In this document: positions 18,277 to 26,519 of the stretch, piece after piece
Position numbering within the stretch: the first letter of the stretch is position 1
Layout of the letters: every line of letters begins with the position of its first letter
From: Ignavibacteria bacterium
GTDB taxonomy: Bacteria > Bacteroidota > Ignavibacteria > Tepidaquicellales > Tepidaquicellaceae
Reading direction: 5' to 3'
DNA length: 56,541 bases
Assembly: GCA_016929695.1 (NCBI GenBank)
Contig: JAFGII010000004.1
Coordinates: 1 to 56,541, forward strand
Translations under genes and position numbers: made by a program
The notes under the pieces: generated by a model
The model's database searches: none
Told to the model about the DNA's origin: nothing
What the model saw: the letters and a program-made list of their open reading frames with translations, nothing else

Positions 18277-18304
18277 AAAAAAAAAGTGGGTATTTTCACC
18301 CACT
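18277..18304 (-). terminator. Intrinsic terminator/attenuator directly upstream of rimP
   Basis: On the minus strand AGTGGGT (18304-18298) pairs perfectly with ACCCACT (18291-18285) around a 6-base loop and is followed by eight U residues (18284-18277). The rimP ATG is at 18268, so a transcript from upstream would end just before the operon. It fits an attenuator, or the terminator of a small RNA made from the 18300-18600 region. Confidence 0.7.
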
Positions 18305-18373
18305 ATCGAATGATAATTCACCAAATCATATAAAAGTATAATAAATACAAAAAATAATCAAGTTAATTATAAG

Positions 18374-18490
18374 TCAAAACCACAAAGAAAAAACACTAGT
18401 CCCGAACGATGTTACAGGAAAATCTTGCAGAAGATTCGTCCGGACTTTTACTTTGATACAGTACAGGAACCCCAGCCTATTGAAATTCAT
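18374..18490 (-). other. Structured, GC-richer leader segment with a 38-codon open frame
   Basis: This part of the 382-base gap before rimP is richer in GC than its surroundings. On the minus strand AATCTT-CTGC-AAGATT is a perfect small hairpin (18436-18421). It is flanked by GTCC..CGAA and TTCGGGAC, which can pair with a 3-base bulge. An open frame runs from ATG at 18490 to TGA at 18376-18374, and its last five residues are FSLWF. I recognise no RNA family. It could be a regulatory leader, a small RNA, or a degenerate repeat. Confidence 0.35.
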
Positions 18491-18532
18491 CAGGAGTTTT
18501 AAAATAAATAAATATTCACTCGAAATATATAT

Positions 18533-18596
18533 TAGTAATCCTGATATATTTTACACTCCGAAATACTTAATAATAATAGTAATCCTGATATATTTT
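18533..18596. repeat. Two 20-bp direct repeats, 44-base spacing
   Basis: TAGTAATCCTGATATATTTT occurs at 18533-18552 and again, identically, at 18577-18596. The pair lies between the divergent rimP operon and the 3-methyladenine glycosylase gene (start 18651), roughly four helical turns apart. That placement fits a tandem binding site for a regulator of either side. The remaining bases of the 18269-18650 gap are AT-rich without other features. Confidence 0.5.
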
Positions 18597-18650
18597 TTTA
18601 CATATTATACTCGTTAGCTTTTTTCTATTTTTGTATATAAATTATTCAAT

Positions 18651-19274
18651 TTGATAAATTATAAACCGCTCAAACAAAATTTTTATAAAAGGGACACCTT
18701 AACGGTTGCAAAAGAATTACTCGGGAAAATTATCGTGAAATTCGAAAAGGAAAAAATCTTAACAGGGATTATTGTTGAGACTGAAGCATATACCGGAAAT
18801 AATGACCCTGCCAGCCATTCATACCCGGGCATTACTGAAAGAAACCGGGTGATGTTTGAGGAAGGCGGAAAAATTTATGTTTATTTTGTATACGGAAATC
18901 ATTTCTGCTTTAATATAGTTACTGAAAGCAAGGGTTTCGGTTCGGCGGTTTTAATAAGAGCGATAGAACCGGTTGAAGGAATTGATATAATGAAAAAGCG
19001 AAGACCTAAGGCAAAAGTTATCTATGAGCTTACAAACGGTCCGGGAAAATTTTGCTCTGCTTTCGGTATAAACAGGAAATATAACGGTTATGATCTGACA
19101 TCCGGCAGCATAATATTAACAAACGGAAAAACAGATGCGGATATAATTATATCACCCAGAATTGGAATTGAGAAAGGAAATAATCTCCTTTACCGTTTTT
19201 TTATAAGAGATAACAAATTCGTTTCAAGACATAAAAATAATAAATACACAACATTACTCAGGAAAGGCATATAA
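18651..19274 (+). CDS. 3-methyladenine DNA glycosylase (AAG/MPG family)
   Basis: The 207-residue protein belongs to the AAG/MPG alkyladenine glycosylase family (bacterial members are about 200 residues). It has GIIVETEAYTGNNDPASHSYPG, where Glu45 corresponds to the water-activating Glu of human AAG and Tyr47 and His56 to residues that hold the flipped base. FVYGNHFCFNIV and ELTNGPGKFCSAFGINRKYNG are further signatures. It removes 3-methyladenine, hypoxanthine and ethenoadenine from DNA. Translation begins with TTG at 18651; no upstream ATG is in frame. The stop overlaps by one base the ATG of the beta-CASP gene (TAATG), so the two are coupled. Confidence 0.93.
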   Translation: MINYKPLKQNFYKRDTLTVAKELLGKIIVKFEKEKILTGIIVETEAYTGNNDPASHSYPGITERNRVMFEEGGKIYVYFVYGNHFCFNIVTESKGFGSAVLIRAIEPVEGIDIMKKRRPKAKVIYELTNGPGKFCSAFGINRKYNGYDLTSGSIILTNGKTDADIIISPRIGIEKGNNLLYRFFIRDNKFVSRHKNNKYTTLLRKGI

Positions 19275-20692
19275 TGAAAATCAAATTTTGCGGAGCCGCA
19301 AGAGGAGTTACCGGTTCACAACATCTTATCAGTTTAAACGGAAATAAATTACTTCTTGATTGCGGAATTTTTCATGGTAAACGTGAAGAATCTTTTAAAA
19401 TGAACCGGAAGTTTATTTATCAGCCTTCCGATGTTGATTCAGTCGTGTTATCACATTCACACATTGACCACGCAGGCAATCTGCCGACGCTGATGGTGAA
19501 AGGATTTACCGGAAGTATATATTGTACAAGTGCCACAAGAGATTTATGCTCCATAATGCTGCAAGACAGTGCTTATATTCAGGAAAAAGATGTCGAATAC
19601 GTAAATAAGAAACGCGCAAAAAAAGGCGAACCACTCTTTAATCCCCTTTACACAATTCCCCAAGCGGTTGAAGTTATGAAACAATTTAAGTCTTTCCCGT
19701 ACCGAAAAACTTTTTCACCCGATAATTTTAATAACAACGTCAAGGTAACATTCTATGATGCAGGTCATATTCTCGGCTCGGCTCAGGTTGTAATCGAAAT
19801 TAAAGATAACGGGAAATACAGAAAAATTGGTTTTACCGGCGACCTGGGCAGATATAATCTGCCGATATTAAAAGATCCGGAATTTATTGGTGACGTGGAT
19901 TACCTGCTGATTGAGTCCACTTACGGTGGAAAATTTCACAGCAATGCAAATTTAATCGGTGATGAATTAACAAGGGTTATCAAAGATGCTTTGAAAACCA
20001 ACGCAAAAATAATTGTTCCTTCTTTCAGCATCGGCAGAACTCAGGAATTTGTATACGAATTATCAAAATTGACAAGCAAAGGCATTATACCTGAATTTCC
20101 TGTATTTGTTGACAGTCCCTTAACAGTAAATGCGACCGAAATTTTCAAAATGCATCCGGAATGTTTCGATATTGAGACAACGAGATTACTTGCATCAGGA
20201 ATTAATGTATTCGGACTTAATAATGTTTTATATATCAAGGATGTTGAGGAATCAAAGAAATTAAATTCCATTCCGGGTCCGTGCATGATAATATCTGCAT
20301 CAGGTATGTGTGAAGCGGGAAGAATTCTCCATCATCTTGCAAATAATATCGAGAATCCGAATAATATGATTATTATAATAGGTTATATGGCAGCCAATAC
20401 ACTTGGCAGAAGATTAATAGAAACAAAAGACGAACCGGGCACAATAGTAAGGATTTTCGGAGAGGAACACAAAGTAAATGCAAAAGTCGAAGTTCTGGAT
20501 TCTTTCTCGGCACACGCCGACCATAATGATCTTATTAAATACATAAAACTTTTTGACAGGGAAAAACTGAAAAAAATATTTCTTGTACACGGTGAATTTG
20601 AAAAGCAAAAGATTCTCTATGATGATTTGAACAGCAATGGATATAAGAATGTCTTAATTCCCGACAGAGGAGAAGAGTATAATTTAAATTAA
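19274..20692 (+). CDS. Metallo-beta-lactamase/beta-CASP RNA nuclease (CPSF73/Ysh1-like)
   Basis: This 472-residue protein carries the MBL zinc motif HSHIDH (His61, His63, Asp65, His66). Further zinc-site regions are DAGHILGSAQ and TGDLGR, and the beta-CASP domain contains VPSFSIGRTQE, ISASGMCEAGRILHHL and FSAHADHNDL. This is the set seen in bacterial and archaeal CPSF73-type nucleases (COG1236), shorter than RNase J and without its C-terminal domain. The expected activity is endo- or 5' exonuclease action on RNA. It lies in a TAATG overlap behind the glycosylase gene and 5 bases ahead of glgA; a functional link to either is not obvious. Confidence 0.93.
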   Translation: MKIKFCGAARGVTGSQHLISLNGNKLLLDCGIFHGKREESFKMNRKFIYQPSDVDSVVLSHSHIDHAGNLPTLMVKGFTGSIYCTSATRDLCSIMLQDSAYIQEKDVEYVNKKRAKKGEPLFNPLYTIPQAVEVMKQFKSFPYRKTFSPDNFNNNVKVTFYDAGHILGSAQVVIEIKDNGKYRKIGFTGDLGRYNLPILKDPEFIGDVDYLLIESTYGGKFHSNANLIGDELTRVIKDALKTNAKIIVPSFSIGRTQEFVYELSKLTSKGIIPEFPVFVDSPLTVNATEIFKMHPECFDIETTRLLASGINVFGLNNVLYIKDVEESKKLNSIPGPCMIISASGMCEAGRILHHLANNIENPNNMIIIIGYMAANTLGRRLIETKDEPGTIVRIFGEEHKVNAKVEVLDSFSAHADHNDLIKYIKLFDREKLKKIFLVHGEFEKQKILYDDLNSNGYKNVLIPDRGEEYNLN

Positions 20693-20697
20693 TTAGT

Positions 20698-22134
20698 ATG
20701 AAAATCTGCTTCTTAACAAGTGAATGCGTCCCGTTTGTAAAAACAGGCGGACTCGCTGATGTAAGCGGTGTTCTTCCTATATCGCTATCCAGATTAGGGT
20801 GCGAGATGAATGTCTTTCTTCCGCTCTATAATGTTATAGATATTGACAGGTTCGATTTGAAAAAATTATCTGCATTTAACCATGCATTTGTAAGCATCGC
20901 AGATAAAATGAAGAATTATTCTGTTCATCATTTGTTAAAAAACGGAATTAATTATTACTTCATCGCTTCCAAAGAATATTTCCACAGAGAATCAATTTAT
21001 ACAAACGACGCTGATGAAGATGAAAGATATATTTTCTTTCAACACTGCGTATTAAACATCCTCCAAAGAATGCAGTATAAATGCGATATTATTCACATCA
21101 ATGATTGGCAGAGTGCTCTCATCCCCGAACTCATTAAGACTTATTATGCATGGGATAATCTGTTCAATAAAGTGAAAGTTCTTTTTACGATACATAATAT
21201 TGCATATCAGGGAAAATTTTCCAAAGAATCTGTCATTAAAGCAAACTTACCAAATGAAAAATTTTTCGGCGGAGGTACCTATGAACTATACGGTGATTTT
21301 AATTTTATGAAAATAGGTATTGTCGCTTCACATTTAATCAATACCGTAAGTCCTACTTACGCCAAAGAAATCCTAACGCAGGAAATGGGAACCGGTCTTG
21401 ACGGTGTTCTACGGACAAGGGCAAATGACATAACTGGAATTCTCAACGGAATTGATAACACTGTATGGAATCCTCAAACAGATAAGAACATTCCGAAGAA
21501 TTATAACTTTTCTTCTCTCAAGGATAAAGAAATAAATAAATCAGAACTTCAAAAATTCGCCGGTTTACCGCAGGATAAAAATATTCCCCTTCTGGGTATT
21601 GTTTCAAGACTTGCTTGGCAGAAAGGATTCGAACTTTTTGAACCTTTTATTAATAACCTGATGACAAGGAACGTACAGATGATTGTCCTCGGTGAAGGAG
21701 AAACGAAATACGTGGAATTCTTCAAAAATGTAAGTCAGAAATATCCCGAAAAATTATATTTTCTGAACGGCTATAATAACAAACTTGCACATCAAATAAC
21801 CGCAGGTGCAGATATTTTCCTGATGCCCTCCAGATATGAACCCTGCGGACTGAATCAAATGTATTCTCTGAATTACGGAACTATCCCTATCGTCAGGAAA
21901 ACCGGCGGACTGGCGGATACTGTAGCAGATATTACCGAACTCCCTAATCAAGGAAACGGATTTGTCTTTGATGCTTTTGAGGCGAAACAATTTTATAATA
22001 AAATTATATTCGCCCTTTCAGCTTACAATAACAAGAATTTATGGTTAAAGATGCAGCAAAGGGGTATGGAATCGGATTTCTCCTGGGATAAATCGGCTGA
22101 GGAGTATCTGAAACTTTATAAAAGGATGATTTAA
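20698..22134 (+). CDS. glgA: Glycogen synthase (ADP-glucose:starch glucosyltransferase)
   Basis: The length of 478 residues is typical of bacterial GlgA (GT5 family). The N-terminal ADP-glucose site is FVKTGGLADVSGVLP with Lys15. HINDWQSALIPELIKTYY and LFTIHNIAYQGKF follow, and the C-terminal Rossmann domain has VSRLAWQKGFELF, MPSRYEPCGLNQMYSLNYGTIPIVRKTGGLADTV with the Glu of the retaining-transferase motif. It extends alpha-1,4-glucan chains from ADP-glucose. No glgC or glgB is in the window, so the pathway must be completed elsewhere. Confidence 0.96.
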   Translation: MKICFLTSECVPFVKTGGLADVSGVLPISLSRLGCEMNVFLPLYNVIDIDRFDLKKLSAFNHAFVSIADKMKNYSVHHLLKNGINYYFIASKEYFHRESIYTNDADEDERYIFFQHCVLNILQRMQYKCDIIHINDWQSALIPELIKTYYAWDNLFNKVKVLFTIHNIAYQGKFSKESVIKANLPNEKFFGGGTYELYGDFNFMKIGIVASHLINTVSPTYAKEILTQEMGTGLDGVLRTRANDITGILNGIDNTVWNPQTDKNIPKNYNFSSLKDKEINKSELQKFAGLPQDKNIPLLGIVSRLAWQKGFELFEPFINNLMTRNVQMIVLGEGETKYVEFFKNVSQKYPEKLYFLNGYNNKLAHQITAGADIFLMPSRYEPCGLNQMYSLNYGTIPIVRKTGGLADTVADITELPNQGNGFVFDAFEAKQFYNKIIFALSAYNNKNLWLKMQQRGMESDFSWDKSAEEYLKLYKRMI

Positions 22135-22200
22135 TGATACCACAATCCTTCTGATAAAAAAAATAAAAAATTTTTACCACACAAATAAATATCATAACAT

Positions 22201-23151
22201 ATGAAAAAAATAATCATCTCAGCCCTTCTGACCCTAATAATCAGTTGCGGATATACAGACGATAGAGTATATATAGGAATGACAAATTCTTCCAACACTG
22301 TGCTTCTGGAAGATAACAACTACTCTTACAACGAAAGCCTCTGGGAAAAAAATGAATTTGGCTCAACATACGAAAGTTATCTTGAGTACATAAATAATTT
22401 TCTTGAGAGTAATATTGAGGTTAAGGACTTGAATGGTAATATACTATTCGATAAATACCACAATGAATTTTCGAAATTAACGGATATCCGGATAGGAGAA
22501 AAGTTTTTCGTTTCAAATGAATACGGTGTTTTTGAGTCAAAAGTTCAGGGATATATATTCCATCCTGATGATTCTTACACAAGTTCAAATGTGTTTTATG
22601 TCCTTCTAGAAGTAAAAAACAATAATCCATTTGAAGAAGGCTTCCCTGTAATAATATCAAAGAATGCCTCAATGTCCGTTTTAAAACCGGAGGAAAATTC
22701 ATCTTCCGAAATGTATGAGACAGGAATGGAAATCATAAAAAGAAACACATTAGGAAAAGAATTTACATCCTATAATTACGAAGATGACAGAGAGACCCGA
22801 GAGAAATTCAAAGAATTTATTGCCGATGATTACAAATTATTCAAAGGAAAATTCACACAAAACACTGCCGATGAATATATCATAAACTTTTCATCGAGAT
22901 TTTCATTTATGTATTACATAAACGCTACTTATATAATAACTGAAGAAGGTGAAATTATCGCAAAAATTACCGAACCTCAAGAGAAGGATTTTAGTTATTA
23001 TATCGTCAAGTATGTTGCAGACATTGACAATGACGGGATTGATGAAATACTGACTGAGATAGGATATTACGAAGGAACAGGTTTATATATATATAAATTT
23101 GACGGTAAAGAACATAAAAAAATCGCTGAAGGATTTATCGCAGGAGTATAA
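22201..23151 (+). CDS. Hypothetical lipoprotein with a C-terminal FG-GAP-like calcium loop
   Basis: This 316-residue protein has a short signal sequence and lipobox (LIISC, Cys16), so it should be lipid-anchored. The middle (about 90-165) contains a beta-rich stretch with RIGEKFFVSNEYGVFESKVQGY, where I recognise no named domain. Near the end, YVADIDNDGIDEILTEIGYYEG is an EF-hand-like DxDxDG repeat of the FG-GAP/VCBS kind, followed by LYIYKFDGKEHKKIAEG. Proteins of this style often report or bind at the envelope, but the function is unknown. It precedes the methyltransferase gene by 6 bases, which suggests co-transcription. Confidence 0.8.
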   Translation: MKKIIISALLTLIISCGYTDDRVYIGMTNSSNTVLLEDNNYSYNESLWEKNEFGSTYESYLEYINNFLESNIEVKDLNGNILFDKYHNEFSKLTDIRIGEKFFVSNEYGVFESKVQGYIFHPDDSYTSSNVFYVLLEVKNNNPFEEGFPVIISKNASMSVLKPEENSSSEMYETGMEIIKRNTLGKEFTSYNYEDDRETREKFKEFIADDYKLFKGKFTQNTADEYIINFSSRFSFMYYINATYIITEEGEIIAKITEPQEKDFSYYIVKYVADIDNDGIDEILTEIGYYEGTGLYIYKFDGKEHKKIAEGFIAGV

Positions 23152-23157
23152 CATATA

Positions 23158-23895
23158 ATGAACGATATATTTTTTGAAATACACAAAAATCTGCCGAAAG
23201 AAGCCCCCGGCAGCAGAGAGACAACAAGAAGTGTTTATAATTTAATCCGCACACTTCCGAAGAGACCGCTTATTCTTGATATAGGATGCGGTCCGGGTAT
23301 GCAGACGATTGAACTTGCAAAAATTTCAAACGGCAGTATTTATGCGGTAGATAGTCATCAGCCGTTTCTGGACTCACTCAAGAAAAAAGCGAATCAACAT
23401 ACTCTCAACAATATTTATACGTTAAATCAGTCGATGCATAAACTCACTTTCAAAAATAAAAAATTCGATTTAATCTGGTCGGAAGGAGCAATATACATTA
23501 TAGGATTTGACAAAGGATTAAAATACTGGAAAAAATTTCTTAAGAGAAAAGGTGTACTTGCAGTCAGCGAAGTTTCCTGGATTAAAAAAAATCCTCCTGT
23601 AAAATTGAAAAAATTTTGGGCGGAAAATTATCCTTCCATAAGAAATATTGAACAAAATCTAGAAATAATATCCAAATCCGGTTATAAACTTATGTTAACA
23701 TATGTTTTCCCCGAGAAAGACTGGTGGAATTCTTATTACATTCCTTTGGTTAAAAGAATAGAAAAACTTAAAATCAAATACAGCAAGGATATAAATGCAA
23801 AAAAATATCTAAAAACGGAATTAAAGGAAATTGAATTATTCAGGAAATATTCTAAATACTATAACTATGTTTTTTATGTAATGCAAAAGCGTTAA
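23158..23895 (+). CDS. SAM-dependent class I methyltransferase, small-molecule type
   Basis: The protein has 245 residues. Motif I LILDIGCGPGMQTIELA (around residue 39) is the SAM-binding loop, IYAVDSHQPFLDSL is the second strand with the acidic ribose contact, and KFDLIWSEGAIYIIGFDKGL is motif IV/post-I. The N-terminal APGSRETT stretch and later WWNSYYIPL are typical of a Bacteroidota methyltransferase group of about 245 residues known mainly from structures. The substrate is unknown. It ends the run that starts at 22201. Confidence 0.85.
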   Translation: MNDIFFEIHKNLPKEAPGSRETTRSVYNLIRTLPKRPLILDIGCGPGMQTIELAKISNGSIYAVDSHQPFLDSLKKKANQHTLNNIYTLNQSMHKLTFKNKKFDLIWSEGAIYIIGFDKGLKYWKKFLKRKGVLAVSEVSWIKKNPPVKLKKFWAENYPSIRNIEQNLEIISKSGYKLMLTYVFPEKDWWNSYYIPLVKRIEKLKIKYSKDINAKKYLKTELKEIELFRKYSKYYNYVFYVMQKR

Positions 23896-23985
23896 TACTG
23901 CATTAAACTACAAAAACAAATTAAACCATTTATAACAGAAAAATGTCTAAATTAAAATACAGAATTATATATTAAAATCTACTTT

Positions 23986-26478
23986 ATGCAAATAAAACGG
24001 AAAATGAATTTAAAGACAATGCTGATATATATTGTACTTTTTTTTCTGGTATTTTTTTTATACACGAATTTATATTCCCAACCAAGGACAATTAAAGGAA
24101 TTATAAGCGGCAAGGTCATTGATAAATCTGCAGACCTTCCTCTTGAATCAGCTACTATACAAGTAATCAACATAATAGGAGATGAATTTGTTAACGGCGG
24201 AGCATCCGATTCAAGAGGCGAATTCAGAATTACAAATATACCTGCCGGTACTTATAATATTAAAATAAGTTACATAGGATATAATACATCTATTTTAAAA
24301 GGTATTATAGTAAACAGAAGTAATACAAATGTAAACATTGGAAATATAGTAATGGAATTAAGCTCGGAAGTAACTGAAGAAATAGAAGTTACAACCGAAG
24401 CACCTGTAATGAAAATGGAATTTGAGAAAAAAGTATATGAATTAAAGCAAAGCATAGTATCCGAAAGCGGTTCGGCAATAGATGTTCTAAAGAATGTCCC
24501 TTCTGTTACCGTTGATAACGACGGAAACATAAGCATAAGAGGAAGCGAATCAATAAAAATATTTATTGACGGTAAACCTTCCGGACTTTTTGGCAGTGAC
24601 AATACAACTATTCTTGAGCAAATACCGTCAAACAGCATCGAGAAAATAGAAATCATAAACAACCCCTCCGCCAAATATGAAGCAGAGGGAATGGCGGGAA
24701 TTCTGAATATTATTTTGAAAAAAAATGTTGATTTAATCGGGTATAACGGCAGCATCAGTGTAAATGCAGGAACAGAAGACAAATACAATACTACATTAGG
24801 AATCAGTTTGAGAAAAGATAATTTCGGTATATCCGCAAACTACAGTTTTCGTTCATTCAGAATGCCAGGAACCGGAGACGGACTGAGAACGAATTTTTTC
24901 AGTGATTCATTAAGGACGCTTTATCAGTTCGAGGAACATAACAGAAAGATGCAGTCGCATTTTGCTTCACTTGGATTTGATTACGACATTAATGACAGAA
25001 ATAATTTAAACTTAGGATTAAACATTAACTTCAGAAACAGAAAGCGCAGCGAATATACAGATTATGATTATTTTAACGTAAATAATATTTTAGTCCAAAA
25101 CCTAGATAACAGAAGTTCGGAAAATGACGACGGATTTAACATAGAAGGTACTCTTTCGCATCAACTTAAGTTCAATGAGAAAAACAGATTACTTACAACT
25201 TCACTTAACTACTCTCTGAATAACAGTGACGAAATAATTGACCGTTCAAAACAAAAATATAATACAAGCGGCAATCCTTCGGAGAATCCCTTATTATCGA
25301 AAGATTTATTCGACGAAAAATATAAATTTGCCACATTTCAGAGTGATTATACTCATCCTCTAAATGGAAACAGTAAATTTGAGACAGGCATAAAATTCAA
25401 TTATCAAAACATAAACATTACAAGTGATTATCAAAATTTTGATTATAATTCCCTGAGCTGGATTTCAGACATATTAAAAAATGATGATTATAAATATAAT
25501 CAATATATAGGTGCCGCTTATGGTTCCTATGCCATAAAAATCAAAGATTTCGGGATACAAGCAGGATTAAGGATGGAATACACGAACACGGATTTTACTT
25601 TGAGTAATACGAGTGATTATTATAAAAATGATTATATTGACTTTTTTCCTTCTCTGAATCTAACTCAGAAAATAGGTAATTCAAATGAACTGGGATTGAA
25701 TTACAGCAGGAGAATAAACAGACCGAGAGCAAGATTTTTAAATCCGTTCGTTGATTATTCCGATCCGCTTAATTTAAGGTCAGGAAATCCCGAACTTCAA
25801 CCCGAATATATAAATGCATTTGAACTCAATTATATAAAATATTTTTCCTCAACTTCCATTACGTCATCTGTATTTTTCAGGAATGCAACCGATGTAATTA
25901 ACCGGTTCAGAAGAATTGATTCAAGCGGTATTTCAATCACCACATTTGAAAACATAGCAAGGGCAAATTCATATGGTGTAGAATTAATTTTACAGAGTGC
26001 ATTTACAAAATGGTGGAATAATATGGCAAGTTTCAGTTATTTCAGCACTGATTTGAAGGGCAACGACGGAATACAGGAAATTACAAACAGCAGCAGTTCC
26101 TGGACAGGAAAAATAATGTCAAATATTGCGCTCCCAGATATAGTTAACATACAGCTTGCATACAATTATTTCGGAAAGAGAGTAATGCTGCAGGGTTCAA
26201 TTGAACCGCTTCACTCTCTGGACATAGCATTCAGAAAAGATTTCTTCAACAAACGTTTAAGCATATCATTAAATATCCGGGATGTTCTAAAGACAATGAA
26301 ATTTGAAATTGAAACGAACGGAACGGGATTCACTTCATCCTTTAATCACAACAGAAATTCGAGAATCGTTTTCCTTACATTAACCTACAAATTTGGTACG
26401 GAAATGAAAGAAAAGAAAAAGTTTAAAAAACCTGATGAAGAAAACAATAATAATATGGAAAACGATATAGATTTTTGA
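23986..26478 (+). CDS. TonB-dependent receptor-like outer-membrane barrel with carboxypeptidase-regulatory-like domain
   Basis: This 830-residue protein begins with a hydrophobic signal (MLIYIVLFFLVFFLYTNLYS). A CarboxypepD_reg-like beta-sandwich follows (about 38-115: IISGKVIDKSADLPLESATI, PAGTYNIKISYIGY). A TonB plug with IKIFIDGKPSGLFGSDN and IEIINNPSAKYEAEGMAGILNIIL comes next, then a long C-terminal barrel (outer membrane beta-barrel family 3) with many aromatic strand ends and a charged tail EEKKKFKKPDEENNNNMENDIDF. The family imports or binds large ligands in Bacteroidota. No SusD partner is adjacent, so a polysaccharide-type pair is not supported. Confidence 0.9.
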   Translation: MQIKRKMNLKTMLIYIVLFFLVFFLYTNLYSQPRTIKGIISGKVIDKSADLPLESATIQVINIIGDEFVNGGASDSRGEFRITNIPAGTYNIKISYIGYNTSILKGIIVNRSNTNVNIGNIVMELSSEVTEEIEVTTEAPVMKMEFEKKVYELKQSIVSESGSAIDVLKNVPSVTVDNDGNISIRGSESIKIFIDGKPSGLFGSDNTTILEQIPSNSIEKIEIINNPSAKYEAEGMAGILNIILKKNVDLIGYNGSISVNAGTEDKYNTTLGISLRKDNFGISANYSFRSFRMPGTGDGLRTNFFSDSLRTLYQFEEHNRKMQSHFASLGFDYDINDRNNLNLGLNINFRNRKRSEYTDYDYFNVNNILVQNLDNRSSENDDGFNIEGTLSHQLKFNEKNRLLTTSLNYSLNNSDEIIDRSKQKYNTSGNPSENPLLSKDLFDEKYKFATFQSDYTHPLNGNSKFETGIKFNYQNINITSDYQNFDYNSLSWISDILKNDDYKYNQYIGAAYGSYAIKIKDFGIQAGLRMEYTNTDFTLSNTSDYYKNDYIDFFPSLNLTQKIGNSNELGLNYSRRINRPRARFLNPFVDYSDPLNLRSGNPELQPEYINAFELNYIKYFSSTSITSSVFFRNATDVINRFRRIDSSGISITTFENIARANSYGVELILQSAFTKWWNNMASFSYFSTDLKGNDGIQEITNSSSSWTGKIMSNIALPDIVNIQLAYNYFGKRVMLQGSIEPLHSLDIAFRKDFFNKRLSISLNIRDVLKTMKFEIETNGTGFTSSFNHNRNSRIVFLTLTYKFGTEMKEKKKFKKPDEENNNNMENDIDF

Positions 26479-26519
26479 TTTCATTTAGTTATATTACATT
26501 TGTAAAAATTAATGAATGA

